Shown here: in pieces, positions 23,490 to 35,635 of the stretch
Layout of the letters: each line of letters opens with the position of its first letter
Numbering within the stretch: the stretch's first letter is position 1
NCBI GenBank assembly: GCA_012274445.1
Contig: JAAROD010000049.1
Span: 1,426,001-1,490,000, forward strand
From: Sclerotiophoma versabilis
Lineage: Eukaryota; Ascomycota; Dothideomycetes; Pleosporales; Didymellaceae
Reading direction: 5' to 3'
DNA: 64,000 bases
The notes under the pieces: model-generated
Told to the model about the DNA's origin: nothing
Database searches by the model: none
What the model saw: only the letters and a program-made list of their open reading frames with translations
Made by a program: the position numbers and the translations under genes

Positions 23490-24540
23490 GATAAACAAGA
23501 GGCACGAGGAAGAGAGGGGCAGGAAGAGGGCGCAGACGTCGAGGCCGCAAGGGTCCGGAGATAGTTATATAGAAAGCTCGGTCTCTCGAGCACGGCGAAG
23601 TAATAAAGTGATGTCGACGCGTGTTGTATGACGCCCGGCTCACCTGCAATACCTAGTGTGGCTGCTGCTGCGGCTTACGCTACTCCACCGGCGAAACCTG
23701 CCAGGGTTTGCGTGCACGATACTCGAGTCGGCTTCGTTGAGAATTAGCTCCGCCGTCGATTCGCTCAAAGAATATTGCGTCGATACTTCTCGGCACCGAA
23801 GGCACTGCAGGCGCGTGAAGAACTGTGGCTGGTGGGTGGGACGTCACTCAATGGCTTAGCCGGTAGGGCCGAGCAATCAACGGCGTGCTGGGTCCACTTT
23901 GGAATCCACGGGGGGAACGCACGGCATCAGAAGTGCCCTTGGCTGCAGGCTAAAGGTCCTTTTACGGATACGCGCGCACTTCGTTTGTGGAAACACAGTC
24001 ATATGAGACTCAGACACGAGCTTGTTATTTGCATTCTGTGCTTGAAGTTTCAAAGGAGATTCATGGCCAGGAACGCATTGAAAACATCACACTGCGCGTG
24101 TTCAGACGGTTGCAGTTCCATGGTACCTCCCCTTCAGTGCTTGTCTTACATTTGAGCTTGCTCTCAACCACGGTCTGGACCACGTGCCAAGTAGGCCACT
24201 GGCAACCTGTCCCCGGCTGCAACTCGATGAGACTGGGGAAAGCTTATCGAAACAAGTGTCTGCGCCTCAGCATCGTCACTCGAAACAACAAACACAAACT
24301 TAATCATGAGTTCCCTTGATTGTTATTCAAATGGTTTTGCTAAATACAAGGTACACGGATACACTGAGGTGCAGCATAGGTGACCGAAAACGCCGTGTCC
24401 CATGCCTGGTCCTCTCCCAAAAAGATCAAATGACAGACTAGCCTACAAATTGGAACAGCGACCCCAACGCCAACCTTATGATCAGGTCACATCCCGCAAC
24501 GCCAGCTCAATTTGCTTGAGTGGCTTCAGTGCCTAATTGG
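23490..24540. other. Intergenic region
   Basis: About 1 kb between the PX-protein start and the ARS2 stop. It holds the PX promoter and ARS2 3' UTR. Open frames on plus (for example 23775-24155) have no recognisable motif or codon pattern. Confidence 0.5.
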
Positions 24541-27260
24541 CTAGTAGTTCAATTCACCACTGCCACCTCCGCCCACAGCATCAAGGTCTTCGTAGCTCTT
24601 TATCTGACGGCCCTGTGTGGACTGCAGAGGCCCTGGTCCACCATCACCGTACCGTTGCGGGCCCGGTCGTCCACCACGCGGAGGTGTAAGACGGCCGTTC
24701 GCACCACTGGGAGCGTTGCGGCGGTCACGGTTCTGCCTGTCGTATGGTCCAGTACGGCTGTTGAATCGCTGGCCACCTCGGCGCATTGCTCCGGGATCGT
24801 GTGTACCAAGAGACAGATCCCAGCTGCCGCCCATAGCGGGATTGAACATGTTTCCAACGTTCATCGCGTTCATGCCATTGCTGGACATGGCCATGCTCAT
24901 ATTAGCAAGGTTGAACCCACGTGGTGTGCCTGTTGCTTGCACATGGTTACCCATCGGGAAGTGGCCATTACTGTTGGCATCACTGCGCGAAGGAGCAATG
25001 TGCGCAGGATCGAGAACATAGCTGTTGACAAGCTCGAGCTGTCCCCTTGTTAGCTGCATGCAAAAACCCCAACTTTCTGTCTGTACTTACATCTTTCTGC
25101 AACTTCTCAAGCCACTCTGAATGGCGCTTCTCGACGTGCTTGCGCCAGAAGTTCTGACCTTTGAACAGCTTTGTGCACTCTGGAACCTTACAACGCCACT
25201 TGGACTCATCTTCTTGCTTACAGAACCTTGATAACTCATCTTCCATGGCCTCATCGAGTGGCTTGCCACCGAGCTTGCGGAGGTCCACGTTCTCAGGCTC
25301 AAGGAGTTGCAGCAACTTCTCCTCGTAGGTCTTCACCCAGTTGAAAGCCCGTTGAAGCTGCTGCTGATTCTTTCCACTCAGCTTCATTGGCTTGCGCTCA
25401 GCCACGGGACTGCCCTCGCCGTTCTCAGCGTCACCAGACTCCTGTTTCTTGTAGGGGAAGGGCTCGCCGGTAGCCGTGGCCCTGGCAGTGGCTTTCGCTG
25501 CTGTTGTCAGGCTGGCACGTGGGCGTCGAAGATGGCCTCCTGCGCACTTGCGGATCAACTCGTGAACCGAGTCACTCTCGAACACGCAGAAGAAGCAGAA
25601 GCTGTACACACGTCGAAGGTACTCGATCAATAGATCGAGCTTCTTCTTCTTGACCAACAGATCTTCGTCGTCGATCTCTTCGTCGTAGGTACCTCCCTCA
25701 TCATCCATGGTCTCGTCTTCGCCCTCTTCCAAATCTTCAGGGTCTCGCTCTTTCTTGGGAGGTGCAGGGGCGTTGGCTGGAGGCTGTAGCCACCCCTTCG
25801 AGCGAAGGTCTTCGACACGCTGTTCAATCTTGGAAACACCGTCAACCTCACCAAAATCCTCTTCGTGACTCGCTTTCAGTTCGCCGTCAAGCTTCCTGAC
25901 TAGCCTCTCAGCCAGCTCCAAGTCACGCTCAATTCTCTCAGGTGCTGAGAAAAGATCCCAGAGCGCCTTCTTTCGAGGTGCTGCAGGGGTCTCGTGCACG
26001 CCAACGTGACAAGTGAAGTTTCCGCGCTTTTCATCCTCAACGGTCTTGCCGTTGATCGCTTCAAGTGCCCTTTGCGCTGTGCTCTGCGGAGCGGTAGCAG
26101 GCTTTTCATCAAGCGCTCCGTCTTCCCCTTCATCGTCGCGTGCATCACCGCGGTCATCGATGACCATGGGCTGTTCGTCACTAGGGTGTAGAATTACCCA
26201 TCCTATACGATGGCACTTCTTCAGCGGGTTTGGATCGCTAAGACTGAGCCATTTGAATCCACCAGGACCCTCACCAAGGTGTTCTTTGGCGAACTCTTCG
26301 ACTTTCTCCCGATTGACGGTAGGAGCAATGGTCTTGATCAAGAGTGTAGGCTGGAAGGCAGATTCATCACGAATCTCCCCACCTTTGCAGGGGAGGAGAT
26401 CCCCTACACCCAACACTTCGTTCGCAGCGGTAGTCTCGCCTTCCTCCTTCTCGACAATTCCACCCGCGCCATTCGAGTCATTCTTGTAGATACCCTCGAG
26501 TGTGAACTCGTCGAAATATCCCTCATCAAGTTGTCGCTCCCAATCAGTGTATATACCGTGACGGTACCCGCGCAGCTTCTCCTTGAAGGCTTGATCGTAC
26601 TCGGGGTCGTAGCGCTCCTTGAACCATTCCTCACCCTTGTGCCTGTCCACAAAAGTCTTAGCCATCTGCACCTGGAGCTTCTCCTTGTACTCGTCGTACG
26701 CGGCCTGAATAAGTTCGCGCTCCTTGCCCCGCTCTTCTCGAGCTTCACGTTCGCCCTTGAGTACTGGTTTCCTGCCGCCGTTCTTTGCACGTTCTTTTTC
26801 TTCCTTCATGACCTGCTCTACCCGCCACCACTCAGCGAAGTAGTTGAAGCCAACTTGATATTCGAGCGACATGGGATTCGGGATTGGGTTGGTCGTGAAC
26901 GTAGGGGCGAAGCTGTCCTGGCCAGGGACATAGCGATCGATGCCAGCCTGAACAGGCGGTGGTGAAGAACGGCGACGGCCTCCATCCCGTCGCGGGTGCT
27001 CGTATTCTCGAGCGCGATCGGGCTGATATCTATCGATGTTCTGAGGCGACCGCGAACGCCGCCTAGGCCTGCGGTCTCCAGGAGCTGCGAGATGTACGGT
27101 TAGTCAACACCAATTAGGCGTCCAGCATGCTGCTTACCAGGAGAACGTCGTCGGTACGAGTCGGCCGGTGGCCTAGAGTCTTCTCGAGCGCTACTACGGC
27201 ACTGTCAACACTGCGATCTTTCACTGCATGCTCGCGTCGTACTCACGTGTACGAGTCCAT
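24541..27260 (-). CDS. ARS2/SERRATE family RNA-processing protein
   Basis: Nuclear protein that links the cap-binding complex to RNA processing and turnover. Four exons (27260-27247, 27193-27138, 27084-25091, 25053-24541) give 858 residues. The first coding exon is only 14 nt. The N terminus is Arg/Ser/Pro-rich (RRRSRSP). The conserved core follows (FNYFAEWWRVEQ, VDRHKGEEWFKERYDPEY). A Cys2His2 finger (CKVPECTKLFKGQNFWRKH) lies near residue 660, then KHVEKRHSEWLEKL. The C terminus is Gly/Arg/Asn-rich. An RRM-like middle region (LLIKTIAP...) matches ARS2. The neighbouring divergent gene is TspO-like. Fungal ARS2 orthologues are less studied than the animal and plant proteins, so the exact pathway is inferred. 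Confidence 0.93.
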
Positions 27261-28010
27261 TGTCGCAAAGGCACAGGTACAGTAGCTGAAACGCAGGATA
27301 TTAGATAGTATGTGATGACCCAGTCATCGACACAGTGACCGAGGTACTGCTAGCCAGGATTCGCAGTCTCGACAGGTGGACGTAATGCCTGACAAGCGCC
27401 AGACAATCGAAGGGTAGCTGTTTGCCATGGCGGCCTCGGGTTAGACAGAGGACAAACAAGTGACAAGAGGAACGCGACTAGGCTGGAGGGGGTGGCATCA
27501 ATGAAGAGTAAACAAGATGGCGACAGAACTCGATGCGATTGATCACACGCGAGCTGCGCCGTGAGAAGAGAAGGGTGGAGACGGAACAGCTAAGAGGCTG
27601 GCGTCCGGCAGACAAAGCTAAAGGGAGCTATGGCGATAGCCCGTTACGAAGGGGAGATACGAACAAGATGAGGCTGCGACAAGAATAAGAGCGAATGCAC
27701 TCACGAGGATGCTGGAGTGTGTCCTGCTCGCGAGGGAGAGGCAGACGTGTGGAGGAAGGGTGAGGTGGTCGCGGCGGCTGGAGAAGGAGCGGAGTGCTGA
27801 AACGGGGCTAGTGCAAACGCGACGCAGGCACGGAGCACGGCAAGTGGGCCATCAACGTCCGTGGGAACGACCGAGGCATGGAGGCTCGATTGGAACTTGC
27901 GGGATTACGTAGCCACATCGCGAGACAGACACGAGTACAAGATCTTTCGAGTGACTGTTGGTGTTCATAGCATCTAATAGTCTTCGGGGCGGCACATCGC
28001 AATCACCAAC
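27261..28010. promoter_or_regulatory. Bidirectional promoter, ARS2 / TspO-like
   Basis: 750 bp between divergent starts. It is purine-rich on plus and GC-rich, with several short frames lacking recognisable motifs. No distinct element is identified. Confidence 0.4.
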
Positions 28011-28669
28011 ATGACCGCATACATCCCCTCCCTGACGCTTCCGAGCTTTCTGTTCGAGAATCCTGCTGCAGCAATTCTGCTGCCTGTGGCCTGCGGTACC
28101 GCAATCGGCTTTTCGATCAGTCGTGCGTGGTCTCTGGCTCAAATCGGATGGCTCTGTTGCTGACATTGAGCAGCTTCCATAACTCGAGCTTCCTACAAAG
28201 CCATAAGACAGCCTCCTCTACACCCCCCTGGCTGGATCTTTGGGCCAGTATGGACCGCGCTCTATGCGACAATGGGCTACACTGCCTACAGAGCGTGGAC
28301 AACAGGAGCGACCTCCTTCAACCCTCACACAGTTGCCCTGGCTAAGCAGGGAGCAACTCTGTACTCGATTCAGCTGGCCCTCAACCTTATCTGGACACCA
28401 CTGTACTTCGGCCTCGGACGACCAGTCGCAGCTACTGTCGATATTCTCGCTCTTGGCGGTACTGTTGGCTACCTTGCTTACGTCTGGGGTCAGGTTGATT
28501 CCACGTGTGCGTGGTTACTCGCGCCTTATCTGGGCTGGCTCAGCTTTGCTACCTACCTCTGTGTAAGTGCTTCGATATGAGAGTGCGTACCACAAGCTGA
28601 CAATAGACTTAGGTAGGAAGCGGATACTTGAATGACTGGGACTTCTCCAAGATGTTCAAGAAAGACTAA
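28011..28669 (+). CDS. TspO/MBR family translocator protein
   Basis: Five-helix membrane protein of the TspO (mitochondrial benzodiazepine receptor) family, which binds porphyrins and sterols. Three exons (28011-28119, 28174-28562, 28613-28669) give 184 residues, the usual size. Tryptophan-rich signatures are clear: PPGWIFGPVWTALY, LNLIWTPLYFGLG and LAPYLGWLSFATYL, ending in YLND. The N-terminal 35 residues contain the first helix (AAAILLPVACGTAIGF). Family members sit in the outer mitochondrial membrane or ER. A link with tetrapyrrole handling is known for the family. The haem-pathway gene HEM12 lies 25 kb away, too far to argue linkage. Confidence 0.92.
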
Positions 28670-29207
28670 ATGGTTGTAGTTGCTGCGCATGTCAGATGCA
28701 AGTCCAGATGGACGCCTTCGGGGTTTGACACCAAGCTCACAACATCTCGTATTGCAGTGAGTATCAGCGATTGCACTGTACCACAACAGTGAATTTGCAA
28801 GTGCTCCCACTAGGATATCTCCTTAGTACCACATTTGATTATGAAATGAAAGCCTACAAACCTACTAGTGCTGTGCCCTGTCGGCGTTCGAGTTCGCTCT
28901 TTCCTGATCCGCGTTAGTGCACTCCGACTAATGTTCCAGAGCGCATAGCTGTCCTTTACTCAGAACCACGCGTCTCGCAGTTCACTTCCTTCTGTACAAT
29001 GATATTACTGCCACGGCGTTGATCTTGCCAGGCCTTTCACTCCTTTGACAATCCTCTAGAAGAAGCTGCAATCGCGCCTGCAATTGTGGACTCTTGGTGC
29101 GTGGGACCGAGACACTTGCCCGTGCTACACTTCCGCGGTCTCACTTCCACGTTCTATAACACCGAACACCCTTTCGACGTCGACTGCCTGCAGTGTAGCT
29201 CGCAAAG
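28670..29207. other. Intergenic region
   Basis: 538 bp between the TspO-like stop and the ERV46 start. It holds a presumed terminator and promoter, and no reading frame is supported. Confidence 0.5.
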
Positions 29208-30642
29208 ATGCCTCCCAAGTCCGCTTTCACGCGCCTTGACGCCTTCACGAAAACGGTCGAAGATGCCCGCGTTCGCACAACATCCGGAGGAATTGTCACC
29301 ATCGTGAGCTTACTGGTAATCCTATGGTTGACATTGGGAGAGTGGGCAGACTACAGGCGGGTGACGGTCCGTCCTGAGTTGATTGTGGACAAAGGCAGAG
29401 GCGAGCGCATGGAGATCAGCTTGAACATCACGTTCCCGCGAATGCCGTGCGAGTTGCTTACCCTCGATATCATGGATGTGTCAGGCGAGCTGCAGATGGG
29501 TGTCGCACACGGCATCAACAAAGTGCGATTGACTCCTGAGAAGGAGGGCAGCAAGGAAATTGAGACCAAGGCCCTCGATCTGTGAGTTTGCTTCAATCAC
29601 GTTACACAAAAGCTCTTGCAAACAACCGGGCAGTAGCTGACGCTTGTGACAGACACAAAGACGAAGCCTCTCACCTTGCCCCCGACTATTGCGGTGAATG
29701 CTACGGTGCCCCTGCCCCCACCAATGCAAAGAAGCCCGGCTGCTGCAACTCTTGCGACGAAGTCCGCGATGCCTACGCTTCCGTGTCGTGGTCTTTCGGC
29801 CGTGGTGAGGGTGTCGAGCAGTGCGAGCGCGAGCATTACGCTGAACACCTGGACGCCCAGCGTCAGGAGGGATGCCGCCTTGAGGGCAGCATCAAGGTCA
29901 ACAAGGTCATCGGCAACTTCCACATTGCGCCTGGAAAGTCATTCTCCAACGGCAATTTACACGTACACGACCTCGAGAACTACTTCAAGGACGAGTATGC
30001 GCACACATTCACCCACAAGATTCACCACCTTCGCTTTGGCCCCCAATTGAGCGACGTCGTTGTACAGAACATGGCGAAGAACCATCTGGCAACTGGTCCA
30101 GGTGGCTGGACGAACCACCACATCAACCCCTTGGATGGTACGGATCAGCACACAGACGAGAAGGCCTTCAACTACATGTACTTTGTCAAGGTCGTTTCTA
30201 CCGCCTACTTGCCGCTTGGTTGGGAGAGAGAGGCACCTCGTCCCACACACGAGGATGTTGGTGCGATCATTGAGGGCAGCTACAAGGGAAGTATCGAGAC
30301 ACACCAGTACTCCGTTACAAGCCACAAGAGGAGTCTCCAGGGCGGGACTGATGAGCAGGAAGGCCACAAAGAGCGTATTCATGCTCGTGGTGGTATTCCG
30401 GGTGTTTTCTTCTCCTACGTAAGTTTCGAATCTTTATTCCCAGCGCCAGAGAAGTGTATCTGACTCGGGGACAGGACATCTCGCCGATGAAGGTCATCAA
30501 CCGCGAAGTGCGTGACAAGACTTTTTCTGGCTTCCTTGTTGGCCTGTGTGCTGTTATTGGCGGCACACTTACAGTGGCTGCTGCGGTTGACCGTGCGCTG
30601 TACGAAGGTGTCAATAAAATCAAGAAGAACCACTCGAACTAG
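29208..30642 (+). CDS. ERV46: ER-Golgi cargo receptor ERV46 homologue
   Basis: Integral membrane protein that with ERV41 cycles between ER and Golgi and retrieves ER residents. Three exons (29208-29581, 29653-30418, 30475-30642) give 435 residues. A short cytosolic N terminus precedes the first membrane segment (IVTIVSLLVILWL, about residues 29-41). The large lumenal part holds the cysteine cluster (YCGECYGAP, GCCNSCDEVRDAY) known from this family, then GCRLEGSIKVNKVIGNFHIAPG. The second membrane segment (GFLVGLCAVIGGTLTVAAAV) is near the C terminus, followed by KIKKNHSN. Length and order fit the family well. Confidence 0.95.
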
Positions 30643-31357
30643 TCGCACGGAGTCGAATCTACACTAGTCTGAAAGGGACATCAGACATGATTTTAACCTA
30701 CACGCCTTTGGGGTCTGTGAGCTAGGAGTTTTGGCGTATCAACATGGCAATTTGGATTTTGGCGACGCATTGACTCGACGAGCTTAGATATAGGAAATTA
30801 TCAGGAGGTGAAGATCATTTGGTGCTGAGCTGAAAACGCCAGCTTGTAACGTCTAGCTTCGGCGCACATGTAGATGAATACATATATGATAAGATCAGAG
30901 ATGAATGCGGGCCTGGGTTCACCAGGCAGCAATATGGAGTGGTGCCTGAAATGCCTACTTGCCTGACCAATCAGCTTTCAGAATGAAGAAGTGCCTCAAA
31001 CTCGAGCATTGTTGAGCGGTCCACACTCGCAAGTCGATGTCGAATCTGTTCCAACAGAAACTCAACCACGGTACGTCGCGATGGAAGGGCGAGCTTCAAC
31101 AGCTCCATGCGCTTGCAGCCAATCAAAGGCCGTGGCTAGCCCTGTGCACGGACGTTTGTCCGAAGTGCGCTAGTTTTGGCATAAAACCTACCCTCTCACT
31201 TTTACTTCGGCATTTCACATCTCACACTTCAACAGTCTTTCCACATACATTTCAAGCACCACTATAGGACCACTCGCTCGCTTGGGATTATACCAGAATC
31301 AAAATATAACCACGAACCCACCATTACCATTCACTATTAACGAGCAGAGTCATCATC
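30643..31357. other. Intergenic region
   Basis: About 700 bp between ERV46 and the Mex67-like gene. Pyrimidine-rich and CA-rich sequence precedes the latter's start (31200-31350), typical of a fungal 5' UTR. No gene is seen. Confidence 0.5.
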
Positions 31358-32245
31358 ATGTCTGCACCTCGAGGAGGAGGACGCGGGCGAGGGCGTGGCC
31401 GAGGTCGAGGGCGCGGAGACTACTACACGCCTAATGTTCAGCACCAACCTCAGCGGGAAGCGGAACCTGATCGTGCAGCAACAAACAACACTGTCGATCT
31501 CCTCAAAGGCTTCTTAGCACGCCGCTACGACGCTTCCACCAAACTACTCAACTTCTCAACTATTGCCACCGATGAAGAAGTCGCCAAAAGCGGAATGTTT
31601 CGACAAGAATCAACACAAAAGAAATTCTTCCCTGCACTTATGGTTATATGCGACGAGATGCTCGAAACCCGAGAAGCCAAGGAGGCAGCCATCGAGAGCG
31701 TCACATTGTGTGGAAACAACATCACAAACCTCAACGTGGTATTCGATCTTTGCAAGACCCTAAATCACATCAAAAATCTCGACCTAAGTGGCAACGCCTT
31801 CCACTCAGTCAACGCACTAAAGCCGTGGAAAGGCCGTTTCAGAAAGTTGGAGCATCTAATCATTGACCCCTTCAGCAGTATCGGCTGGGAAGAGGAGCTA
31901 ACAGCTTGGTTTCCCAAACTGAAGATTCTGAATGGAACTCAAGTTCGCTCTGAAAAGCCTGTGACGGGCGATGCAAGCATGATCGCTGACGCACCAATGG
32001 CTACAACACCACAACCAATGGCAGGCGCGCCGACATCGACGCTGCCATTATCAACACCGGTACCAACACCAACATCAATATCTGACCAACAAAGGGAGGA
32101 GATGATCACGTACGTTCAGCAAGCGACGAATCTCAAGCGGGACTATGCAATTCAGTGCTTGGAGGCGGGAGGCTGGGATCTGAATCGTGCAGGGGAGTTG
32201 TTCACACAAAGTCAGCCCAATTTGCCGCCCGATGCATACATCTAG
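31358..32245 (+). CDS. Short Mex67/TAP-like mRNA-export protein lacking the NTF2-like domain
   Basis: Single-exon, 295 residues. It starts with an RGG-type arm (GRGRGRGRGRG, residues 9-19), then a leucine-rich-repeat unit closely like Mex67/NXF1 (LLKGFLARRYD, FFPALMVICDEML, LNHIKNLDLSGNAF, FRKLEHLIIDPF, WFPKLKILNGTQVR). It ends with a TAP-C/UBA-like domain (MITYVQQATNLKRDYAIQCLEAGGWDLNRAGELF, ending LPPDAYI). Full-length Mex67 is about 600 residues and carries an NTF2-like domain between these parts for binding Mtr2, plus an N-terminal RNA-binding fold. Both are absent here; about 50 Pro/Thr-rich residues join LRR and UBA. So it can be expected to contact FG-nucleoporins but not Mtr2. It is probably a derived paralogue, since the essential full-length gene would be elsewhere. 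Confidence 0.88.
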   Translation: MSAPRGGGRGRGRGRGRGRGDYYTPNVQHQPQREAEPDRAATNNTVDLLKGFLARRYDASTKLLNFSTIATDEEVAKSGMFRQESTQKKFFPALMVICDEMLETREAKEAAIESVTLCGNNITNLNVVFDLCKTLNHIKNLDLSGNAFHSVNALKPWKGRFRKLEHLIIDPFSSIGWEEELTAWFPKLKILNGTQVRSEKPVTGDASMIADAPMATTPQPMAGAPTSTLPLSTPVPTPTSISDQQREEMITYVQQATNLKRDYAIQCLEAGGWDLNRAGELFTQSQPNLPPDAYI

Positions 32246-33988
32246 GTGTTACGAACATTGGAGGCGACGGAGGCATGTTGAGCAGCCATTATGAAAATTA
32301 TGTTTCTTCTGTCATTCATTAATTGTTGCATAGCGGGTTGGAGTCGGCAGCGTGGCTTATCTGTTCTCAAATGAAACGTTCATAGCTGGATTTAGATATA
32401 TAGACGGCATCATGTGTTCATTTCGAGATCGGCATAGAAGCTGATTCAACAGATTGTCATCAAATATAATGTACACAATTTGCTGTCTTCACTACACCTA
32501 CTTACGATTTTCTGTCAACACCCGGCAACGCTGTCACCGTGACCATGGATCCTTTTCACTGTGACTTTTGGCGAGGCCAAATGGACTCTTACTCCTGGCT
32601 GTAACACAAGTTGCATATCCAAAATAGTCTCAACTTCAACGATTTGACCTCCCCGCACACAAGATACTACCAACTAACAGTTGTCAACACATCGACTGGA
32701 CGACCGGACGACCATGGACATAAAATTCATGTAAGTGCGAAGCCCATCCAAAACTACTCAAACCGTTAGCCACATGTATGCCCATCTTCGTATCTAGGCA
32801 CTATCTCCCTTTCTTCGTTTCTTACCTGAACTGCGTAGCAAGATCTACAACGTCCGTTCTTGGCGGCCTCGACATCGTCCTACGTCACGACAGGCGTACT
32901 GACATTTGTGCATTCGTTCATTAGCGCCACATTGCGTCTAACCGGGGTTACGATACACTTTTACGGTGAGATCTCATAGCTTCAACCGCGACATGCCGCC
33001 AATTCTACTTCGAAGCCAGATCTCCTCTCTTTCAGTTCAACACTTTCACGGGAGGGGCGAATGTTATCACCGATTTCTGCACCCGTCTCAGCCCAGGAAT
33101 TCGAAGCTAACACCGCAGCATTCAAGACTGCGCACGTCATTCCGGCTCGGGGTGAGATATATCGGAGAGTCATGTAAAATATGCTTCACTAGCTCATTGT
33201 ATTTAAGCTTCCATGCTATCTGATCTTGTCATGGCTTCTTTCACCGAAAACGCTGTGCCTATTCACGCATAAACCAGAAGATTATAGTCAGGCGTGATTT
33301 TCGTGATAAGCTTTGCGTGCTGCAACGTAAATCACTATAAAAGTTGCGATATACTGCGTGCGTCTTCTCTCGCACCATGGTGCCAGCCAATCGACTCCAA
33401 TGGCTCTGCGTTTCTGCAATAAACCCGTTCTCGTAGATTTTCGAGCCGCTAACATACGCTAGACTCGCATGCGGGAAGCTTGTTCTTACTGCATGTTTCA
33501 AGTTGATAAGTCCAGGACCGGGTAGGTGGTACAGCAAAACCACGCGTGTTCGACAATGCTGTGTTGACCGAAAGAGTACTCTGATGATGTGAAGCTGACA
33601 ACACACACCGAGAAGCCGAGTATAGTTCTGCGGTAATACAGCCATGTCCTTTTAAGATGGAGCCTTGTTTTGTTTACGGCCGAGACTTAGGGATAACGCC
33701 AGGCAATCGCGATGAGCGGTTCTTCTTGAATAGCGATGCAACCTTCGACAGCTGTAAACATTTTCAGCCTAGCTGCAGACTTTTGCCAAAGCCGGGAAAT
33801 CGTTCAGAGATGCAGCACTATGTGCAATAGTATGGTGCTGTATGAGCAAGGATAGTGGAGCTTGATGATCTACAGGATGCAAGTCCACTGAAAGTACGAA
33901 GATGAAGTTTCATTCCGCGTCGATCATTTAGTCTGACACTACTCTTATCATGATATCATTATGTATTATCTTCCCTTTTCACGTATTT
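32246..33988. other. Long intergenic region with a possible 2EXR scrap
   Basis: 1.7 kb without a supported gene. At 32814-32865 plus, one frame reads LRFLPELRSKIYNVRSW, reminiscent of the 2EXR opening motif, but the frame closes soon after. A short ATG exon at 32714 with a GTAAGT donor could join a 40-codon exon, in a different frame from that motif. Nothing firm can be said. Confidence 0.4.
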
Positions 33989-35635
33989 TTAGTTGTACGT
34001 GATCTCACACCGATGTGCCTTTGGCGCAATCAAGAAGAAGTTCTCAAACTCCATACTCTCGGGTGTTGTGCTTGCCGCAAGCTTGACGCCCTTCATCTCT
34101 CTGAACATAAACGCTACTGCGTACCTCAACTCCATGCGTGCAAGATGAATGCCAATACATGATCGTGCGCCAGCGCCAAAGGGGTGGAAGGCTGTTTTAG
34201 CGGCAGGCGACAAGGCTTCGGCTGGGTAGCCTTCTTTCGAGGAGATCCAGCGGTAGGGGTTGAAGCTAACGTGTGTAAATGCGAGAAAGAAGGGATGGCT
34301 GGACGGGGTGGAAACTTACGTCAGGGGATCACTCCAGATATTGGGGTCGCGATGAAAGGTAAAGGCTTGTGTGTCGACAGTGACGCCCTGAGGGATGTAG
34401 AGGCCTGAGAACTTAGTTCCACCCTGAGGAACCACACGAGGGAGACTGCTAGGTGCGGCGCCATATAGTCTAAGCGTCTCTTCAATGACAGCGTTGAGCA
34501 AAGGTAGGCTGATCAAGTCATTCTCGGTGAAGCCCTCTCCGAGTGCACTAACTTCCGCTTCTAGCGCAGCCTGCAACTCGGGCCGCTGGAGGACAGCCCA
34601 TGTGAGGTATGTGAGTGTAACTCCAGTGGTGTCAGTGCCGGCAATGATGACGTTCATCGCCTCGATCTTGACGTCCATGTCATCGATATGGCCCTCGCCC
34701 TCCTTCTCGCAATCTTCAATGACCTTGGCGAAGATGTTGGCCTCACCCTTGCGGGACCGTGCCATCTCCGCTGCACGGCCAGCGCCTTGGATGATGTACT
34801 CGTTCGCGTTGAACATCTCCTGTACAGCAGGGATGGGCACAAACCTCAACAAGCGGAGGAAGGGCATTTCGACCATGATACCGGCGCCCATGGTGAGTTT
34901 TTTGAGCACGCGGAGGAACTGGTTTTGCTGTGCAGGTTCTTAGTGCGATATCTGCATTGCGGGAACTGGCACTTACATGTCCTGTCTCCAACATACCGAA
35001 CGACTCTCCAAAGGCCAGGTGTGCACTGACATCGGAGGCAAGCAGCATCCACCAGTTATACACATCAGCGGTACTCTTCAAGGCATCTGCCTTGATCTTG
35101 TTGACGGCAAGAAGTGCTTTCTCCCTGACAGTTGACTCCCAATTCTCAACAAGGTAGGTTCTACTGAATGAGCGAGATAAGAGCTTCCTCCTGGGTCCGT
35201 GTTCGCGAGGGTCAAGCATGGTAAAGACACCTGCCTTGGGGAAGTTCGCCAGGCGCAAGTACCACTCACTCTTCATGTACTTCGTGCCGATCTTATGAAT
35301 CTCTTTGAAGGCATCGAGGTCTGCAACACCGACTTCATTTGGGGACAATCGAACAACTGGGCCATACTTCTTGTGAAGCGAGTCAATGTAGAAGATCCTT
35401 TGGCCAGTAACAACAGCTCGCTTCAACCTAAGATGTGTAAAGCGAGTGTACCAAGGTCCAGGTAGATGCTTTGTAGGGCACGTGAGACCAACATAGAGGA
35501 ACTGGTATAGTCAGCACAAGTAAGGCTGGAAGGCTCGGCAAATCATACTCGGAGAGTGAGAAGGGTAATGCACAGCACAGTAAAGTGCACGGGATTGAAT
35601 CCACCGGGGGCGCTCTCTTTGGCAGGTGGGATCAT
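33989..35635 (-). CDS. Cytochrome P450
   Basis: Second haem monooxygenase of the window, ER-anchored. Four exons (35635-35549, 35501-34977, 34927-34320, 34265-33989) give 498 residues. The first exon encodes a membrane segment (FTVLCITLLTLRFLYVGL) that crosses the first intron. LPGPWYTRFTHLRLK and LHKKYGPVVRLSPNEV follow. The I-helix is AGTDTTG, the K-helix EETLR and the haem loop FGAGARSCIG with Cys443. The first in-frame ATG after an upstream stop is used as the start. It resembles the broad benzoate-hydroxylase/CYP-like fungal group. It stands alone between the Mex67-like and GNAT genes, so no pathway partner is evident. Confidence 0.92.

Noticed and set aside
26210..26965. Plus-strand frame (251 codons) over ARS2
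   Set aside because: Antisense to a conserved coding exon, with no independent support.
32714..32930. Possible two-exon mini-gene (ATG at 32714, GTAAGT donor, TCTAG acceptor)
   Set aside because: It gives about 48 residues with no motif, in a frame different from the 2EXR-like scrap, with no supporting evidence.
33259..33645. Minus-strand 128-codon frame
   Set aside because: No motif, no clear splice or start context, and composition like the surrounding intergenic DNA.
33950..33959. Second perfect CYS3-consensus palindrome (ATGATATCAT)
   Set aside because: It lies just past the 3' end of a P450 gene (coding starts at 33989 on minus), not in a sulfur gene promoter. One chance match per window is expected.
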